A stretch of 64,000 nt of DNA from Prevotella sp. E2-28 (lineage in GTDB: Bacteria > Bacteroidota > Bacteroidia > Bacteroidales > Bacteroidaceae), in the NCBI RefSeq assembly GCF_022024055.1, contig NZ_CP091789.1, positions 1 through 64,000 of the forward strand, written 5' to 3'. Numbering within the stretch: position 1 is the stretch's first letter; the number at the start of each line of letters is the position of its first letter. The position numbers and the translations under genes were made by a program. Of this stretch, positions 50,055-59,399 are shown one piece after another. The notes under the pieces are model-generated. The model was not told the DNA's origin. It made no database searches and saw only the letters and a program-made list of their open reading frames with translations.

Positions 50055-51554
50055 ATGAGATATACATATCTGATTCTGGCGGCAATGTTTTTGCTTTGCC
50101 TTGCTCCAATGCCAATCGGATACTTCAGTCTGGTCAGGCTTGTAGCTGTGATAAGCTTTGGTGTCATGGCTTATAAAAGCTATGCGGCCAAAAAGGAAAT
50201 CTTTGCGTGGATTTTTGGTATTCTAGCGTTACTGTTTCAACCCTTTTTTAAGATTACACTGGGCAGGACAGTTTGGAATATCATTGATGTCATCGTCGCT
50301 ATAGGCTTTATCCTGTTGTTCCTTTATGAGAACAATATGCTAAAAAAGATTCCGAATAATCCTCCTCCTAAGAATCCTATTGACGATTCGCAGAAGTTAG
50401 ACAAACTCGACAAAAATGAATTTGCGTTCAAATTATCAGGCAAGTTAGCTCCAAAAGAGTTGATTTATGTGGCAAGTGAGGAAGACCCCGTTCTCTCTGA
50501 TCTTTTTGAAAAGAATCCGGAGGTTATTGAGGGTTGGGGAAAGATGATTGGTTTCCATGTCATCTATCTGCCACTCCTGATGAAACGCCTGGCTGATGAA
50601 AAAGTTCTCAAATACAGAGCACCGTATCTGAGTGATGCCGAAGTCGCAACGGCATCCATCGGAAATGATTTCATACTAAAACATCTGGAGAATCCAAACG
50701 ATCGCAAGTTGATTAGTCAGGGATTCATGAGGACAGAAGATATCCATAGAAGCGGTGGCAAAGACCAGGCCATCAACCGTTTCTATCCTATTTCATCTGC
50801 AAGTTCTGAACCTATTGCTGACCAGTTACACAGGATTGGGAAGCAGATTGCACTTGAAGGCCATAAAGGGCATGGCAGTCGTTTCCAGATAGATGAAAAG
50901 AGGCTTGATGACTATCAGAGAGCTTCCCTTCCACCTTCAAAGTCATCTGAGCCGGATGTATATTACGACGAATGGGATGCTTGTGAGGATATGGGAGCCT
51001 CTGTTACTCCGTCCTTTGATGCTGACCAGCATTTCAACTCCCAGCAAATGGGAGAAAATACGGATGACTTGATAGAGGAAATCAAGGAGAGAATAGCGAA
51101 ACTGAGACAACGAGGTATAGCTGAGTATATTCTGGAGCAGTTGATACACCCGGATGACAGGTTAAGCCGTCTTGTCATCACAAAAGACTATAGGATTGTT
51201 TTGCCTGACTACAATAATATGGAAATTAAGATGGAGCCATTGGTTAAGGCAGTATATCTGCTTTTCCTCAAACATCCAGAGGGCCTTTTGTTCAAGCATC
51301 TGCCAGATTACCGTAAAGAACTGACGGCCATCTATAACAAACTGAAGCCATTTGGTTTGAGCGACAGAGCATTGCAAAGCATTGAGGACGTAACCAATCC
51401 CTTGCTTAACTCCATCAACGAGAAATGCGCCAGAATCAGGGGCGCTTTCGTTGGTCAGTTCGACAATTATATGGCCAAGAATTACTATATAGATGGAGTT
51501 CGTGGCGAAGCAAAGAAGATTTCTTTGCCAAGGAATCTTGTGATCTGGGAATAA
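50055..51554 (+). CDS. Membrane protein with N-terminal DUF6804-like module and large soluble domain
   Basis: It encodes 499 residues. The first 95 residues contain four hydrophobic segments with the phrase FGILALLFQPFFKITLGRTV followed by WNIIDVIVAIGF, a pattern I associate with DUF6804. The remaining 400 residues are cytoplasmic and mixed alpha/beta, including IAKLRQRGIAEYILEQLIHP and RLVITKDYRIVLPDYNNMEI. The latter part, with KAVYLLFLKHPEGLLFKHLP and then DYRKELTAIYNKL, appears in uncharacterised Bacteroidota proteins, often near signalling genes; I cannot name it. It has its own -7 box. Confidence 0.55.
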   Translation: MRYTYLILAAMFLLCLAPMPIGYFSLVRLVAVISFGVMAYKSYAAKKEIFAWIFGILALLFQPFFKITLGRTVWNIIDVIVAIGFILLFLYENNMLKKIPNNPPPKNPIDDSQKLDKLDKNEFAFKLSGKLAPKELIYVASEEDPVLSDLFEKNPEVIEGWGKMIGFHVIYLPLLMKRLADEKVLKYRAPYLSDAEVATASIGNDFILKHLENPNDRKLISQGFMRTEDIHRSGGKDQAINRFYPISSASSEPIADQLHRIGKQIALEGHKGHGSRFQIDEKRLDDYQRASLPPSKSSEPDVYYDEWDACEDMGASVTPSFDADQHFNSQQMGENTDDLIEEIKERIAKLRQRGIAEYILEQLIHPDDRLSRLVITKDYRIVLPDYNNMEIKMEPLVKAVYLLFLKHPEGLLFKHLPDYRKELTAIYNKLKPFGLSDRALQSIEDVTNPLLNSINEKCARIRGAFVGQFDNYMAKNYYIDGVRGEAKKISLPRNLVIWE

Positions 51555-51564
51555 TTGTCATTTT

Positions 51565-51620
51565 CACAAGCCTTGTGGGGAATATTTGTTTGGAATATAA
51601 AAGAAATAGGCTTATCTTTG
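51565..51620 (+). promoter_or_regulatory. Promoter with perfect CACAAG-C-CTTGTG palindrome for the 51662 gene
   Basis: A perfect 13-base palindrome lies at 51565-51577. Eleven bases later is a -33 TTTG (51589-51592), then a 20-base spacer and a -7 TATCTTTG (51613-51620). The motif, distance and -7 box repeat those at 40828-40883. This suggests that a common regulator binds both promoters. Confidence 0.75.
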
Positions 51621-51661
51621 CATCACATTTATTCATAAAAAGAAACGTAATAATATGTTGA

Positions 51662-52366
51662 ATGAAAAAGATTACCCTATTCTTAACGGCCATGCTGGCC
51701 ATGTCTGTAACTATTAATTCAAAAACAGAAGAAACGACTATGCTACCAGGAAATGCTGAAATTGTAAAGTGCCCATATTGTGGGACAGAAAAGGAGTTGA
51801 TGACATTACTCTCAGGAAACACGTTTGGAGCCGAATATTGGTCGGACAATAAAAGAATTGCGCCAATGCTTCCAAGTGTTTCCCCAGTGCAGAAGTGCCC
51901 TAATTGCGGGAAATACTATTTTGAGTCTAAAAATCGACACGGGGAAAGTAATAACACATCCTTCGAGCGTGGTGAACTTTCGTTTCCCGAATGGAAGGAT
52001 GCCTATACCCAGTTCCTGACTGAGGGAGTTGAAGGTGATGATCTTGTAAATGTCCGATTCTGGGTTGTACAGTCATATAACGATTATTTCTATAGGAATG
52101 GTAACTCCCATAAGCCATCTGAAGAGGATTTCCAACTGTTCTCCAAACTGGCAATTGATTTTATCAATTCCTTTGATTGGAAGCCTGTTCAACATCCATT
52201 GCTGAAAGCCGAGTTGTATAGGGAAGCAAACCTCATGAAAGAATGTAAGGAGGTGCTGGAATCAATACCCTATAATGAACTGGAAGATTTTGAGAAGAGC
52301 ATATTCAACGATATTCAGAAAAGAATGAAGTCAGGAGATATCAAAGTATTCAAAATAAATATATAA
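51662..52366 (+). CDS. Exported protein with two CxxC zinc-ribbon pairs
   Basis: It encodes 234 residues. A signal-like N-terminus (KKITLFLTAMLAMSVTIN) precedes a zinc-ribbon pair: VKCPYCGTEKE, then VQKCPNCGKYYF. The C-terminal part is helical (EWKDAYTQFLTEGVEGDDLV). A zinc ribbon of this kind is unusual in a secreted protein, so the hydrophobic start may instead be a membrane anchor. It has its own palindrome-bearing promoter and no close downstream neighbour; the 237 bases after it show no gene. The function is unknown. Confidence 0.6.
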   Translation: MKKITLFLTAMLAMSVTINSKTEETTMLPGNAEIVKCPYCGTEKELMTLLSGNTFGAEYWSDNKRIAPMLPSVSPVQKCPNCGKYYFESKNRHGESNNTSFERGELSFPEWKDAYTQFLTEGVEGDDLVNVRFWVVQSYNDYFYRNGNSHKPSEEDFQLFSKLAIDFINSFDWKPVQHPLLKAELYREANLMKECKEVLESIPYNELEDFEKSIFNDIQKRMKSGDIKVFKINI

Positions 52367-52603
52367 AATAAATTCGAAAGATAATTTCTTCAGATAACAA
52401 TCATTTTAAGCTGAACAATTAGCATTCAGACTTTCCTGCTCACCTTTGTGGTGAAAATACCAAGATTGATATTACATTCATATTAGCAAAAAGGTCAGAT
52501 CTCCCCTCCTCTGCGCGGCTCACAAAAGCCTCGCGCAATGCCACCGCTGGTCTGCACTCTTTACTGTCAGAGAATCTGTGTAGGAACAAGATATCCTTAA
52601 TGC

Positions 52604-52867
52604 TCAATCAAATAGTTTTTTCCATAGCCACAACACTGCTACGGCACCAACGACGCAGAACACGAAGTTAGTAAGATAACCTTTGCCAAGCAGTTCGATG
52701 TTTAGCAAATGGCTGATGAAAGTGCCGACATAACTGCCAATGATACCTATGAAAAGGTTCATGCAGCATCCTTTGCCCTCACCGCTCATAATGCGGTTGG
52801 CAATATAGCCGATACAGATGCCTGTGAGTATCGGCCATGTAGTAAAATCTGCGATACGCTCAAACAT
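52604..52867 (-). CDS. GlsB/YeaQ/YmgE-family small membrane protein
   Basis: It encodes 87 residues with three hydrophobic segments. The middle one has the family signature GEGKGCCMNLFIGIIGSYVG (glycine-zipper-like). Such proteins are general-stress envelope proteins of unknown mechanism. It starts five bases after the metalloprotease gene ends. Confidence 0.75.
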   Translation of the reverse strand: MFERIADFTTWPILTGICIGYIANRIMSGEGKGCCMNLFIGIIGSYVGTFISHLLNIELLGKGYLTNFVFCVVGAVAVLWLWKKLFD

Positions 52868-52872
52868 AATTC

Positions 52873-53421
52873 CTAATCCATGATATAAAAGCCAGCCTCT
52901 GAGGGGTGATCAAGCACCATACTCTTCGGATCCTCTTTGGTTAGAAGCCATGCCATCCAGATGTCACCAGCAGCTGCAGCAATGAAGAAGATGCCCCAAG
53001 CAAGCAGGGGAAGGTTGCCAATAAACAGAGCCACTATCGACGGAATAATACCCAAAATAACACAAGGCATCATGGCTCCCATCATGTAGCCAGGGATGTG
53101 CATCGGTTCATCGCAGTGGCAATAGGGAGTTAGCATCTTCCACATAACACCGAAGCTGATGCTTTTCCATCCGCTCGGCGCATAGCAGGCCCACGTAATG
53201 CCGTGAATCAGCTCGTGTACCACAATGCCGATTATCATGCCCACAAAAGCGACAATCCATTGAGTCCCGTTACCTAGTATCTCCATCATCGGTTTACGTC
53301 CACCCCAAATAAGGAAGAACGGCACCAGTAGCACTATTGCCGCTATCACCATGATGGCTACGGCAAAGATATTCGCTTTGACTATATCTATCGATACTTT
53401 ACGCCTGTTTTCTTCTGCCAT
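52873..53421 (-). CDS. DUF3267-type membrane zinc metalloprotease
   Basis: It encodes 182 residues from the ATG at 53421. Longer in-frame readings run through the divergent promoter. It has about four membrane helices. The second carries the zinc motif VVHELIHGITWACYA (HELIH). A later block CHCDEPMHIPGYMMGAMMPC may supply the third ligand or a metal site. It resembles DUF3267 proteins, intramembrane-like metallopeptidases. It is divergent from the cyclophilin gene and lies in an ordinary chromosomal stretch. Confidence 0.75.
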   Translation of the reverse strand: MAEENRRKVSIDIVKANIFAVAIMVIAAIVLLVPFFLIWGGRKPMMEILGNGTQWIVAFVGMIIGIVVHELIHGITWACYAPSGWKSISFGVMWKMLTPYCHCDEPMHIPGYMMGAMMPCVILGIIPSIVALFIGNLPLLAWGIFFIAAAAGDIWMAWLLTKEDPKSMVLDHPSEAGFYIMD

Positions 53422-53446
53422 ATTCAAAAACATATTAAAACATCCG

Positions 53447-53484
53447 CAAAAATAGCTATTTTCATCCTTTTTTTCGTACTTTTG
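53447..53484. promoter_or_regulatory. Divergent promoter region
   Basis: TATTTTTG on the minus strand (53447-53454) fits a -7 box for the metalloprotease gene. TACTTTTG on the plus strand (53477-53484) fits a -7 box for the cyclophilin gene. The -33 boxes are poor on both sides. Confidence 0.5.
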
Positions 53485-53505
53485 CACCAATAATTAGGAT
53501 AGTTT

Positions 53506-54234
53506 ATGAAAGTTAAGATTCAAACCATGCTGGGCGACATCGTAGTTCGCCTTTATGACGAAACTCCCATCCATCGCGACAATTTCTTGAAGTTGGCGAA
53601 GGAGGGTTATTATGATGGAACGCTGTTCCATCGCGTTATCAAGAACTTTATGATCCAGGGAGGTGATCCTGATTCCAAGGGCGCACCTGCTGGCAAGATG
53701 CTGGGTGTTGGTGGCCCAGACTATACGCTTGAAGCAGAAATTAAGGACGGACTTTTCCATAAGCGTGGCGCACTGGCTGCTGCACGTCAGGGTGACGAGG
53801 TGAATCCTGAACGCCGTAGTAGCGGTTCGCAGTTCTACATCGTCTGGGGAGATGTGTATAACGAAGGACAGCTTCGCCAGTTCTCCAAGCAGCTGAGGAT
53901 GCAGAAAGTGCAGGATGCCTTTAATGCACTTGCTGCCGAGCATCGTGCAGAGATCATGCAGATGCGCCGTGATAGGAATCGCGAAGGACTTCAGGAACTG
54001 CAAGACAAACTGGCTGCAGAAGCTGAGTGTAAAGTAGGCAAATCTGGTCTGGCCGATGAACAGCTAAAGATTTATTCTACTGTTGGTGGTACTCCCCATC
54101 TTGACGGTCAATACACCGTATTTGGCGAGGTAGAGGAAGGCCTTGATGTAGTTGAAATGATTCAAGGCACAGCTACTGGACGTGCCGACAGACCCGTTGA
54201 TGATATTGAGATGAGAATGGTCGTCATAGAATAG
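53506..54234 (+). CDS. Cyclophilin-type peptidyl-prolyl cis-trans isomerase
   Basis: It encodes 242 residues. Cyclophilin motifs are GTLFHRVIKNFMIQGGDPDS near residue 42 and RRSSGSQFYIVWGD near residue 104. The domain ends with HLDGQYTVFGEVEEGLDVVE. Between them sits a helical insertion of about 65 residues (LRQFSKQLRMQKVQDAFNAL) that is common in Bacteroidota homologues. There is no signal peptide, so it is cytoplasmic. It starts a tightly packed plus-strand series. Confidence 0.93.
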   Translation: MKVKIQTMLGDIVVRLYDETPIHRDNFLKLAKEGYYDGTLFHRVIKNFMIQGGDPDSKGAPAGKMLGVGGPDYTLEAEIKDGLFHKRGALAAARQGDEVNPERRSSGSQFYIVWGDVYNEGQLRQFSKQLRMQKVQDAFNALAAEHRAEIMQMRRDRNREGLQELQDKLAAEAECKVGKSGLADEQLKIYSTVGGTPHLDGQYTVFGEVEEGLDVVEMIQGTATGRADRPVDDIEMRMVVIE

Positions 54235-54239
54235 ACATC

Positions 54240-54680
54240 ATGGAATACAGAAAGATAGGCGATAACTACTATATCCGTATGGATCGGGGGGACGAGATTA
54301 TCAGCAACCTCCTCGCAATTTGCGAAAAAGAATCCATACCATCAGCCGTTTTCTCTGGAATCGGCGGCTGTCAGAGTGCAGAACTACAGGTTTTCATTCC
54401 TGAAACTGGTAGTTTTGAGACTGAACAGTTGGAAGGAATGTTGGAACTGGTATCTCTCAACGGCAATGTCGTAAGAGACACTGACGGTCAGCTCTTCCAC
54501 CATACTCATGCCTTGTTCTCATTCAAGAAGGATAATCAGCATGGAATGGCAGGAGGACACCTCAAAGCTACAACCGTTCTATATACTGCTGAGATTGAAT
54601 TGCGTCCTACTGTTGGCGGTGCTATCGGAAGGAAATTTGATCCTGAGACAGGTACTGGATTCTGGGAATTTAAGGATTAG
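54240..54680 (+). CDS. PPC-domain (DUF296) protein
   Basis: It encodes 146 residues that match the PPC (plant and prokaryote conserved, DUF296) domain: RMDRGDEIISNLLAICEKES, then AVFSGIGGCQSAELQVF, then FHHTHALFSFKK, then AGGHLKATTVLYTAEIEL. The metal-binding histidines of the HTHALF and GGHL blocks are present. In plants it is linked to AT-hook proteins; stand-alone bacterial copies are of unknown role. It lies five bases after the cyclophilin gene and five before the next. Confidence 0.88.
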   Translation: MEYRKIGDNYYIRMDRGDEIISNLLAICEKESIPSAVFSGIGGCQSAELQVFIPETGSFETEQLEGMLELVSLNGNVVRDTDGQLFHHTHALFSFKKDNQHGMAGGHLKATTVLYTAEIELRPTVGGAIGRKFDPETGTGFWEFKD

Positions 54681-54685
54681 TCGCT

Positions 54686-55000
54686 ATGGTACAGAACTAT
54701 AAGGTCGTTACACTTTGCGGAAGCACCCGTTTCAAGGAGCAATATATGGAAGTTCAGAAACGGTTGACGCTTGAAGGATGTATTGTCATCAGCGTAGGCC
54801 TGTTCGGCCATTCCGGCGATGAAGAGGTCTGGAAACCAGGTACAAAGGAGATGCTTGACGACATGCATCTGCGTAAAATCGACATGGCAGACGAGATCTT
54901 TGTCATCAATGTCGGTGGCTATATCGGCGAGAGTACCAAGAGGGAAATCGCCTACGCTGAGAAGACAGGCAAGAAAGTGAATTATCTGGAAAACGATTAG
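54686..55000 (+). CDS. Nucleoside 2-deoxyribosyltransferase-like protein
   Basis: It encodes 104 residues. The N-terminal VVTLCGSTRFKEQYMEVQKR and the later DMADEIFVINVGGYIGESTK followed by REIAYAEKTGKKV match short nucleoside-deoxyribosyltransferase-like (Rossmann) proteins. It is small for the enzyme family, so activity is uncertain. It is packed within the cyclophilin operon with gaps of five and two bases. Confidence 0.75.
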   Translation: MVQNYKVVTLCGSTRFKEQYMEVQKRLTLEGCIVISVGLFGHSGDEEVWKPGTKEMLDDMHLRKIDMADEIFVINVGGYIGESTKREIAYAEKTGKKVNYLEND

Positions 55001-55002
55001 AT

Positions 55003-55839
55003 ATGAAAAGACTCGCTTTATTCTGTATTTTTTTCCTGCCTTTGCTCGCATGGGCGCAAAAGCAGTATTTCCTGCCAACGGCTACCCCCTCTGACGAGGA
55101 AAAGGACAAGCCGATGATTGAGGTCTATCTTCCTCAAGAACCTAATGGTTGTGCCGTCGTGCTCTGTCCTGGCGGTGCCATGAGGTGGCTGTCGTGGGAG
55201 AGCGACGTGGTGAAGATGGCCTCGTTCCTAAATGAACACGGCATTGCCGCCATCGGACTGCGCTACCATCTCAATAAAGGACAGATGCCACAGGGTATGA
55301 AGATGCCGCCAATGGTAGACGTGACACACCCAGAGGTATTCCCGCAGGCCGATGCCAATCCAATGCATAATGCCAGCGGTGACTCCATCATCCAGCTCGC
55401 AGCACAGGATGCCAAGGCGGCCATCCGCATGGTGAGGGAACATGCCGACGAATGGCACATCAGCAAAGATAAAATCGGATTCCTTGGCTTCTCGGCAGGT
55501 GGCGGTGTGGCTATCGCTGCCACGATGTCTGCCGACAGCATGGAGCGTCCCAAATTCCTCTGCACCAACTTCGGTCCCTCGCTGATGCCAGTTACTGTGC
55601 CGCAGGATGGCCCTCCCCTGCTCATCATGACGCGGGCCGACCATCCCAATGTTGCTGCCGGTCTCGTGGCTCTCTTTATGGAGTGGAAGAAGGCCGGAGC
55701 CAATGCCGAGCTGCACATGTATGGCGACGGGAAAGGCCCCTACGAGCTGATGCCCCAGACGGGCGAGACAACGACTGAAACCTGGAGCAGCCAGATGATT
55801 CACTGGCTGAAGGCTAAGGGATTCATCAACAAGAACTGA
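55003..55839 (+). CDS. Secreted alpha/beta-hydrolase (esterase)
   Basis: It encodes 278 residues. A signal peptide covers about residues 1-19 (LALFCIFFLPLLAWA). The hydrolase fold is visible in GCAVVLCPGGAM (oxyanion region), IAAIGLRYHLNKGQ, and the nucleophile elbow IGFLGFSAGGGVAIAATMS. The C-terminal His lies in a segment close to ELHMYGDGKGPYEL, and the Asp may be in the MTRADHP stretch. It resembles carbohydrate-associated acetyl- or feruloyl-esterases of Bacteroidota, but no polysaccharide-utilisation locus is nearby. Confidence 0.85.
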   Translation: MKRLALFCIFFLPLLAWAQKQYFLPTATPSDEEKDKPMIEVYLPQEPNGCAVVLCPGGAMRWLSWESDVVKMASFLNEHGIAAIGLRYHLNKGQMPQGMKMPPMVDVTHPEVFPQADANPMHNASGDSIIQLAAQDAKAAIRMVREHADEWHISKDKIGFLGFSAGGGVAIAATMSADSMERPKFLCTNFGPSLMPVTVPQDGPPLLIMTRADHPNVAAGLVALFMEWKKAGANAELHMYGDGKGPYELMPQTGETTTETWSSQMIHWLKAKGFINKN

Positions 55840-55856
55840 AATAATAATAGGAAACA

Positions 55857-57389
55857 ATGAAAGATAGGATTCTGAGCCTGTTGGGAACTATCAACAAGGG
55901 CATCTACGAGAAGGAAACGGAGCTTTCGCTCTCGCTGATGGCGGCACTGGCCGGGGAGAGCGTGATATTGCTCGGCCCGCCGGGTGTGGCCAAGTCGATG
56001 GTGGCACGGAGGCTGAAGCTGGCGTTCAAGGATGCGCGGTCGTTTGAGTATCTGATGTCGCGCTTCAGCACGCCCGACGAGATATTCGGCCCCGTGAGCA
56101 TCAGGAAACTGAAGGACGCGGACAAATACGAGCGTAACACAGAGGGCTATCTGCCGACGGCTGACGTGGTGTTTCTCGACGAGATATGGAAGGCCGGGCC
56201 TGCCATACAGAACACGCTGCTGACGGTCATCAACGAGAAGCTGTTCCGCAACGGTGACACGGAGGTTCATCTGCCCCTGAAGCTGCTGTTGGCGGCCAGC
56301 AATGAGCTGCCGACGCAGGGCGAGGGTTTGGAGGCGCTGTGGGACCGCTTCATCATCCGCATAGAGTGCGGCAATATCAAGGACGTGAAGAGCTTCAATG
56401 CCATGCTGCTCGACAATACTGCCGACGGGGATATTGAAGTAGCTGACGGGCTACAGATTACGGACGAGGAATACTGCCAGTGGAACAAGGCTATTGACAC
56501 GGTGGCGGTCTCGGAGGAAGTGCTGCGCATTATCAACGTCATCCGCAAGTCGCTGGGCAGCGTAACCATCGCCCAGACCGACGAGCGGCATAATGTCTAT
56601 GTAAGCGACCGCCGATGGAAGAAGATTGTCCGTCTGCTGCGCACGTCGGCCTTCGTCCATGATAGAACAGAGGTGACGGCTGACGACCTATTGCCCGTCT
56701 ATAACTGTCTGTGGCAGGAGCCGGAGGAGTGCGAGGGTATCAGGGCCATCGTCATCCGTGCCTTGTATAACGACCTGACGATGCTGTTCGCCAGCCTGCG
56801 GAAGAACCTGGAGAACGACATCCGCGTGAGCCGTCAGCACCGTGCCACGAACCGCGCCCGCCAAAACATGCAGCTCTTCGACACAAACAAGAAGATATAC
56901 GACAACTATTACTATCACCTACTCGACCACGACACGGGTAACACCTACGTCCTGGTGGCAGACTACCAGAACATGAGACTGGCGAGCCGAGAGAATGCGG
57001 GGCAGGCAGGTATCATCTACAAAGACCCGAACAATCCTCAGCGCAGCATCATCAGGACGTATGACGGCAGCGATATGCCACGGGGTGCGAGCTCAGTCTA
57101 TCTGACGCGCGACGAGGAATGTATCTATATCAACGGCGTGCGGTTCTATATCGAGACGCTCGGACGTGGGGAACAGCAGACGCTGCCAACCAAGAAAGGC
57201 AGCGTATCAGGGCGTGATTTCTACGAGGAACTGGAGCAACTGAGCACGCAGATTCGTCAAAGGACTGACGCTATTCACGGCAATATCTTCGTGTCGGAGG
57301 CCGATAAGAAGGAGGTGGACGAGTTCGTCAAGAATCTGTTCACGGAAATTGCTCACACCAGGCAGGACATGGAGAAGCTGGAGGAGTGA
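55857..57389 (+). CDS. ravA: RavA-type MoxR AAA+ ATPase
   Basis: It encodes 510 residues. The AAA+ core has Walker A LLGPPGVAKSMVARRL near residue 38, Walker B ADVVFLDEIWKAGPA near residue 100, and LAASNELPTQGEGLEALWDR with the sensor and arginine-finger region. The C-terminal half is mixed and includes a domain unique to RavA-like proteins. It is followed by a ViaA-like vWA gene after nine bases, the classical RavA-ViaA pair that couples an AAA+ remodeler to a metal-binding partner. In enterobacteria the pair affects aminoglycoside sensitivity and respiratory complexes. The base composition is visibly richer in G and C than in the 1-52 kb part. Confidence 0.85.
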   Translation: MKDRILSLLGTINKGIYEKETELSLSLMAALAGESVILLGPPGVAKSMVARRLKLAFKDARSFEYLMSRFSTPDEIFGPVSIRKLKDADKYERNTEGYLPTADVVFLDEIWKAGPAIQNTLLTVINEKLFRNGDTEVHLPLKLLLAASNELPTQGEGLEALWDRFIIRIECGNIKDVKSFNAMLLDNTADGDIEVADGLQITDEEYCQWNKAIDTVAVSEEVLRIINVIRKSLGSVTIAQTDERHNVYVSDRRWKKIVRLLRTSAFVHDRTEVTADDLLPVYNCLWQEPEECEGIRAIVIRALYNDLTMLFASLRKNLENDIRVSRQHRATNRARQNMQLFDTNKKIYDNYYYHLLDHDTGNTYVLVADYQNMRLASRENAGQAGIIYKDPNNPQRSIIRTYDGSDMPRGASSVYLTRDEECIYINGVRFYIETLGRGEQQTLPTKKGSVSGRDFYEELEQLSTQIRQRTDAIHGNIFVSEADKKEVDEFVKNLFTEIAHTRQDMEKLEE

Positions 57390-57398
57390 TAATTGCTT

Positions 57399-58925
57399 AT
57401 GGATGTGGCGAGGTTTTCACCGACTGACTATCTGACAATGCTCGAACGCTTTGTCACCAATGGCGACGTGTTCGAGTTTGAGACCAATGTGCAGATGGAC
57501 TTTCCTCGCGCTATCAACTATGACCCTATCCTCCTGTATCTCCAACGACTGATGAAAGACCCGCTCATCCAGTCGCGTGTGCTGGGCAGCCGGTTGGCAG
57601 GGAAGGTGTTTTACGAGGTTGTCGGACGATTCGTGCTTGAATGTCTGCATGACCAGAAGTTCATCAACCAGATGGCCATCGGCGAACAGACGCAGATGGA
57701 GAAGATGATGGAGTGGTCGATGCAGAAGAAGCAGGACACGTGGCAGTCGCTCCTTCAGCAGCTGGGCGAGAAGTACAAGGAGGATGAGTTCGACCTTGAC
57801 TTCATGAAGCGCCGTTTCAAGAACAATGGTTGGCAACGGCCTGAGAACTGGGAACGGCTGAAACGCGAATGGCAAGGGGCACTCGACGAGAAAGCACGCC
57901 AACAGGCATCGAAGAAGGTGGAGTCGAAAGGTGGCGGCATCCCCGGCCATTTCGAGCAGATGCTTAGTCAGCTTGAAAATCGTATGCGCAGCGACGGTGC
58001 CACTGAAGAACAGCTGCTTCAGGCATGGGAGATGATGGACGGCTCGTGGACGGAATCGGAATTCGAGAAGCACCTGAGCATCGTGCAGATTCAGAACCGC
58101 TATCCTGAAATCGGCGACGTGGCCAAACGGATGGGCAGATTGCCCGACGAGGAAGGACGCGCACGGCTGACCGTTCAGACCGGCGTGAGCCATCGACTGG
58201 AGCACTCTTCGGGCAGCGACATCGAGGGTGTCACCATCGGGCGTGACCTCAATGCCCTGATGCCCTTCGAACTGGCACAATACTCCGATGCCGAACTCGA
58301 AGGGGTGTTCCTCCGCAAATATCTCACCAGTCGTTTGCAGGTATTCCGCTACAAGTCAGAAATCAGCAAACCATCACGGAGGCTCCGCTCTGAGCGTGCA
58401 TCCCGTCGCGGCCCGATGATTGTCTGCGTCGACAGCTCTGCCAGCATGTACGGAGTCCCGCAGAGGATAGAAGCATCACTGCTTTCGAAACTGGAGGAAA
58501 CAGCCGAACGGCTTAACCGCGACTGCTTCCTGATAGACTTCTCCGTCGGAGTGCGTCCGATAGAACTTCGTTCAAGACGTAAGAAACGCTCAATGGAACG
58601 GATGGGACTGCGACAGGAGGATGCAGAGAACTTCGAGAAGGGCTATTTTCCCTTCCTTGGCGGAGGAACTGATGCGCAGAAAATGCTGAACCTGACGTTC
58701 TATTTGCTGGACAATGGTGAAGACAGATACATGAATGCCGATGTCCTTTGGATAACCGACTTCCTGATTCCCAGAACCACTGAAGACCTGATGAAGCGGT
58801 TCAAGGACTATCAGGCCACCGGCACCAAGTTCTATGGTTTCAAGATTGGCCAAGGCGAAAGCAATTGGAACAAGTATTTCGATAAGATCTACGAGGTGCA
58901 TTACAAGCAGCCAAGGCGATACTAA
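57399..58925 (+). CDS. viaA: ViaA-like vWA-domain protein
   Basis: It encodes 508 residues from the ATG at 57399; a TTG two codons earlier is also possible. The N-terminal 320 residues are helical, as in ViaA. The C-terminal vWA domain has the MIDAS motif PMIVCVDSSASMYGVPQR and later FPFLGGGTDAQKMLNLTFYL, then DVLWITDFLIPRTTEDLM. ViaA works with RavA, the gene directly upstream. It ends the operon that starts at the cyclophilin gene. Confidence 0.85.
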   Translation: MDVARFSPTDYLTMLERFVTNGDVFEFETNVQMDFPRAINYDPILLYLQRLMKDPLIQSRVLGSRLAGKVFYEVVGRFVLECLHDQKFINQMAIGEQTQMEKMMEWSMQKKQDTWQSLLQQLGEKYKEDEFDLDFMKRRFKNNGWQRPENWERLKREWQGALDEKARQQASKKVESKGGGIPGHFEQMLSQLENRMRSDGATEEQLLQAWEMMDGSWTESEFEKHLSIVQIQNRYPEIGDVAKRMGRLPDEEGRARLTVQTGVSHRLEHSSGSDIEGVTIGRDLNALMPFELAQYSDAELEGVFLRKYLTSRLQVFRYKSEISKPSRRLRSERASRRGPMIVCVDSSASMYGVPQRIEASLLSKLEETAERLNRDCFLIDFSVGVRPIELRSRRKKRSMERMGLRQEDAENFEKGYFPFLGGGTDAQKMLNLTFYLLDNGEDRYMNADVLWITDFLIPRTTEDLMKRFKDYQATGTKFYGFKIGQGESNWNKYFDKIYEVHYKQPRRY

Positions 58926-59399
58926 ACCTGTTTATTTCTCATATAGATAACTACAACAACTATTGTCGAGCCGAGACGGACTTCTGAAGGTGCAGCATAG
59001 TGCTATGACTGCGGTTCTTGCGTAAGGGGATGGCATTTAGAAGCCGTTGAGTCGCGGGTACATCTTTTCACGAAACGTCGTCGGTCTCGATGGAAGAGCA
59101 TGATATGCACATCCATCGTTTCTGGGACAAGCCGCAGAAAACGACTGACAATGTTCCGTAGATGAACGCACGACACGACTTGCTTCTATGCTATCCCCTG
59201 ATCTACGCTATAAGAACCTGTTGCACTCATGGCAGTATGCTGCACCGCCTGCCCGTCACAACTACGACATGTCCTAACGGAACAATACGCTAAATTCTTT
59301 CTCACTTTAATGATTATTGGCCGGATTTGCACGTTTTATGAACTTTTTCCTCATTTCTGTAGGCACATTACAGAAAAAATGTGTAATTTTGCATCCAGT
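58926..59399. other. Intergenic region, no gene seen
   Basis: These 474 bases between the ViaA-like gene and the next gene hold no reading frame with coding character on either strand. Its base composition differs from the genes around it. Only the promoter and inverted repeat listed at 59355-59391 stand out. It may be the edge between core chromosome and the accessory stretch. Confidence 0.5.
59355..59391 (+). promoter_or_regulatory. -7 box with overlapping palindrome before the 59400 gene
   Basis: A perfect seven-base inverted repeat (TTCTGTA at 59355-59361 and TACAGAA at 59369-59375) covers the expected -33 position. A -7 TAATTTTG lies at 59384-59391. Transcription would start only a few bases before the ATG at 59400. 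Confidence 0.55.

Noticed and set aside
59229..59399. N-terminal extension of the 59400 gene
   Set aside because: It runs through a consensus -7 box and an inverted repeat, and its residues (many Cys and Phe) do not look like the rest of the protein.
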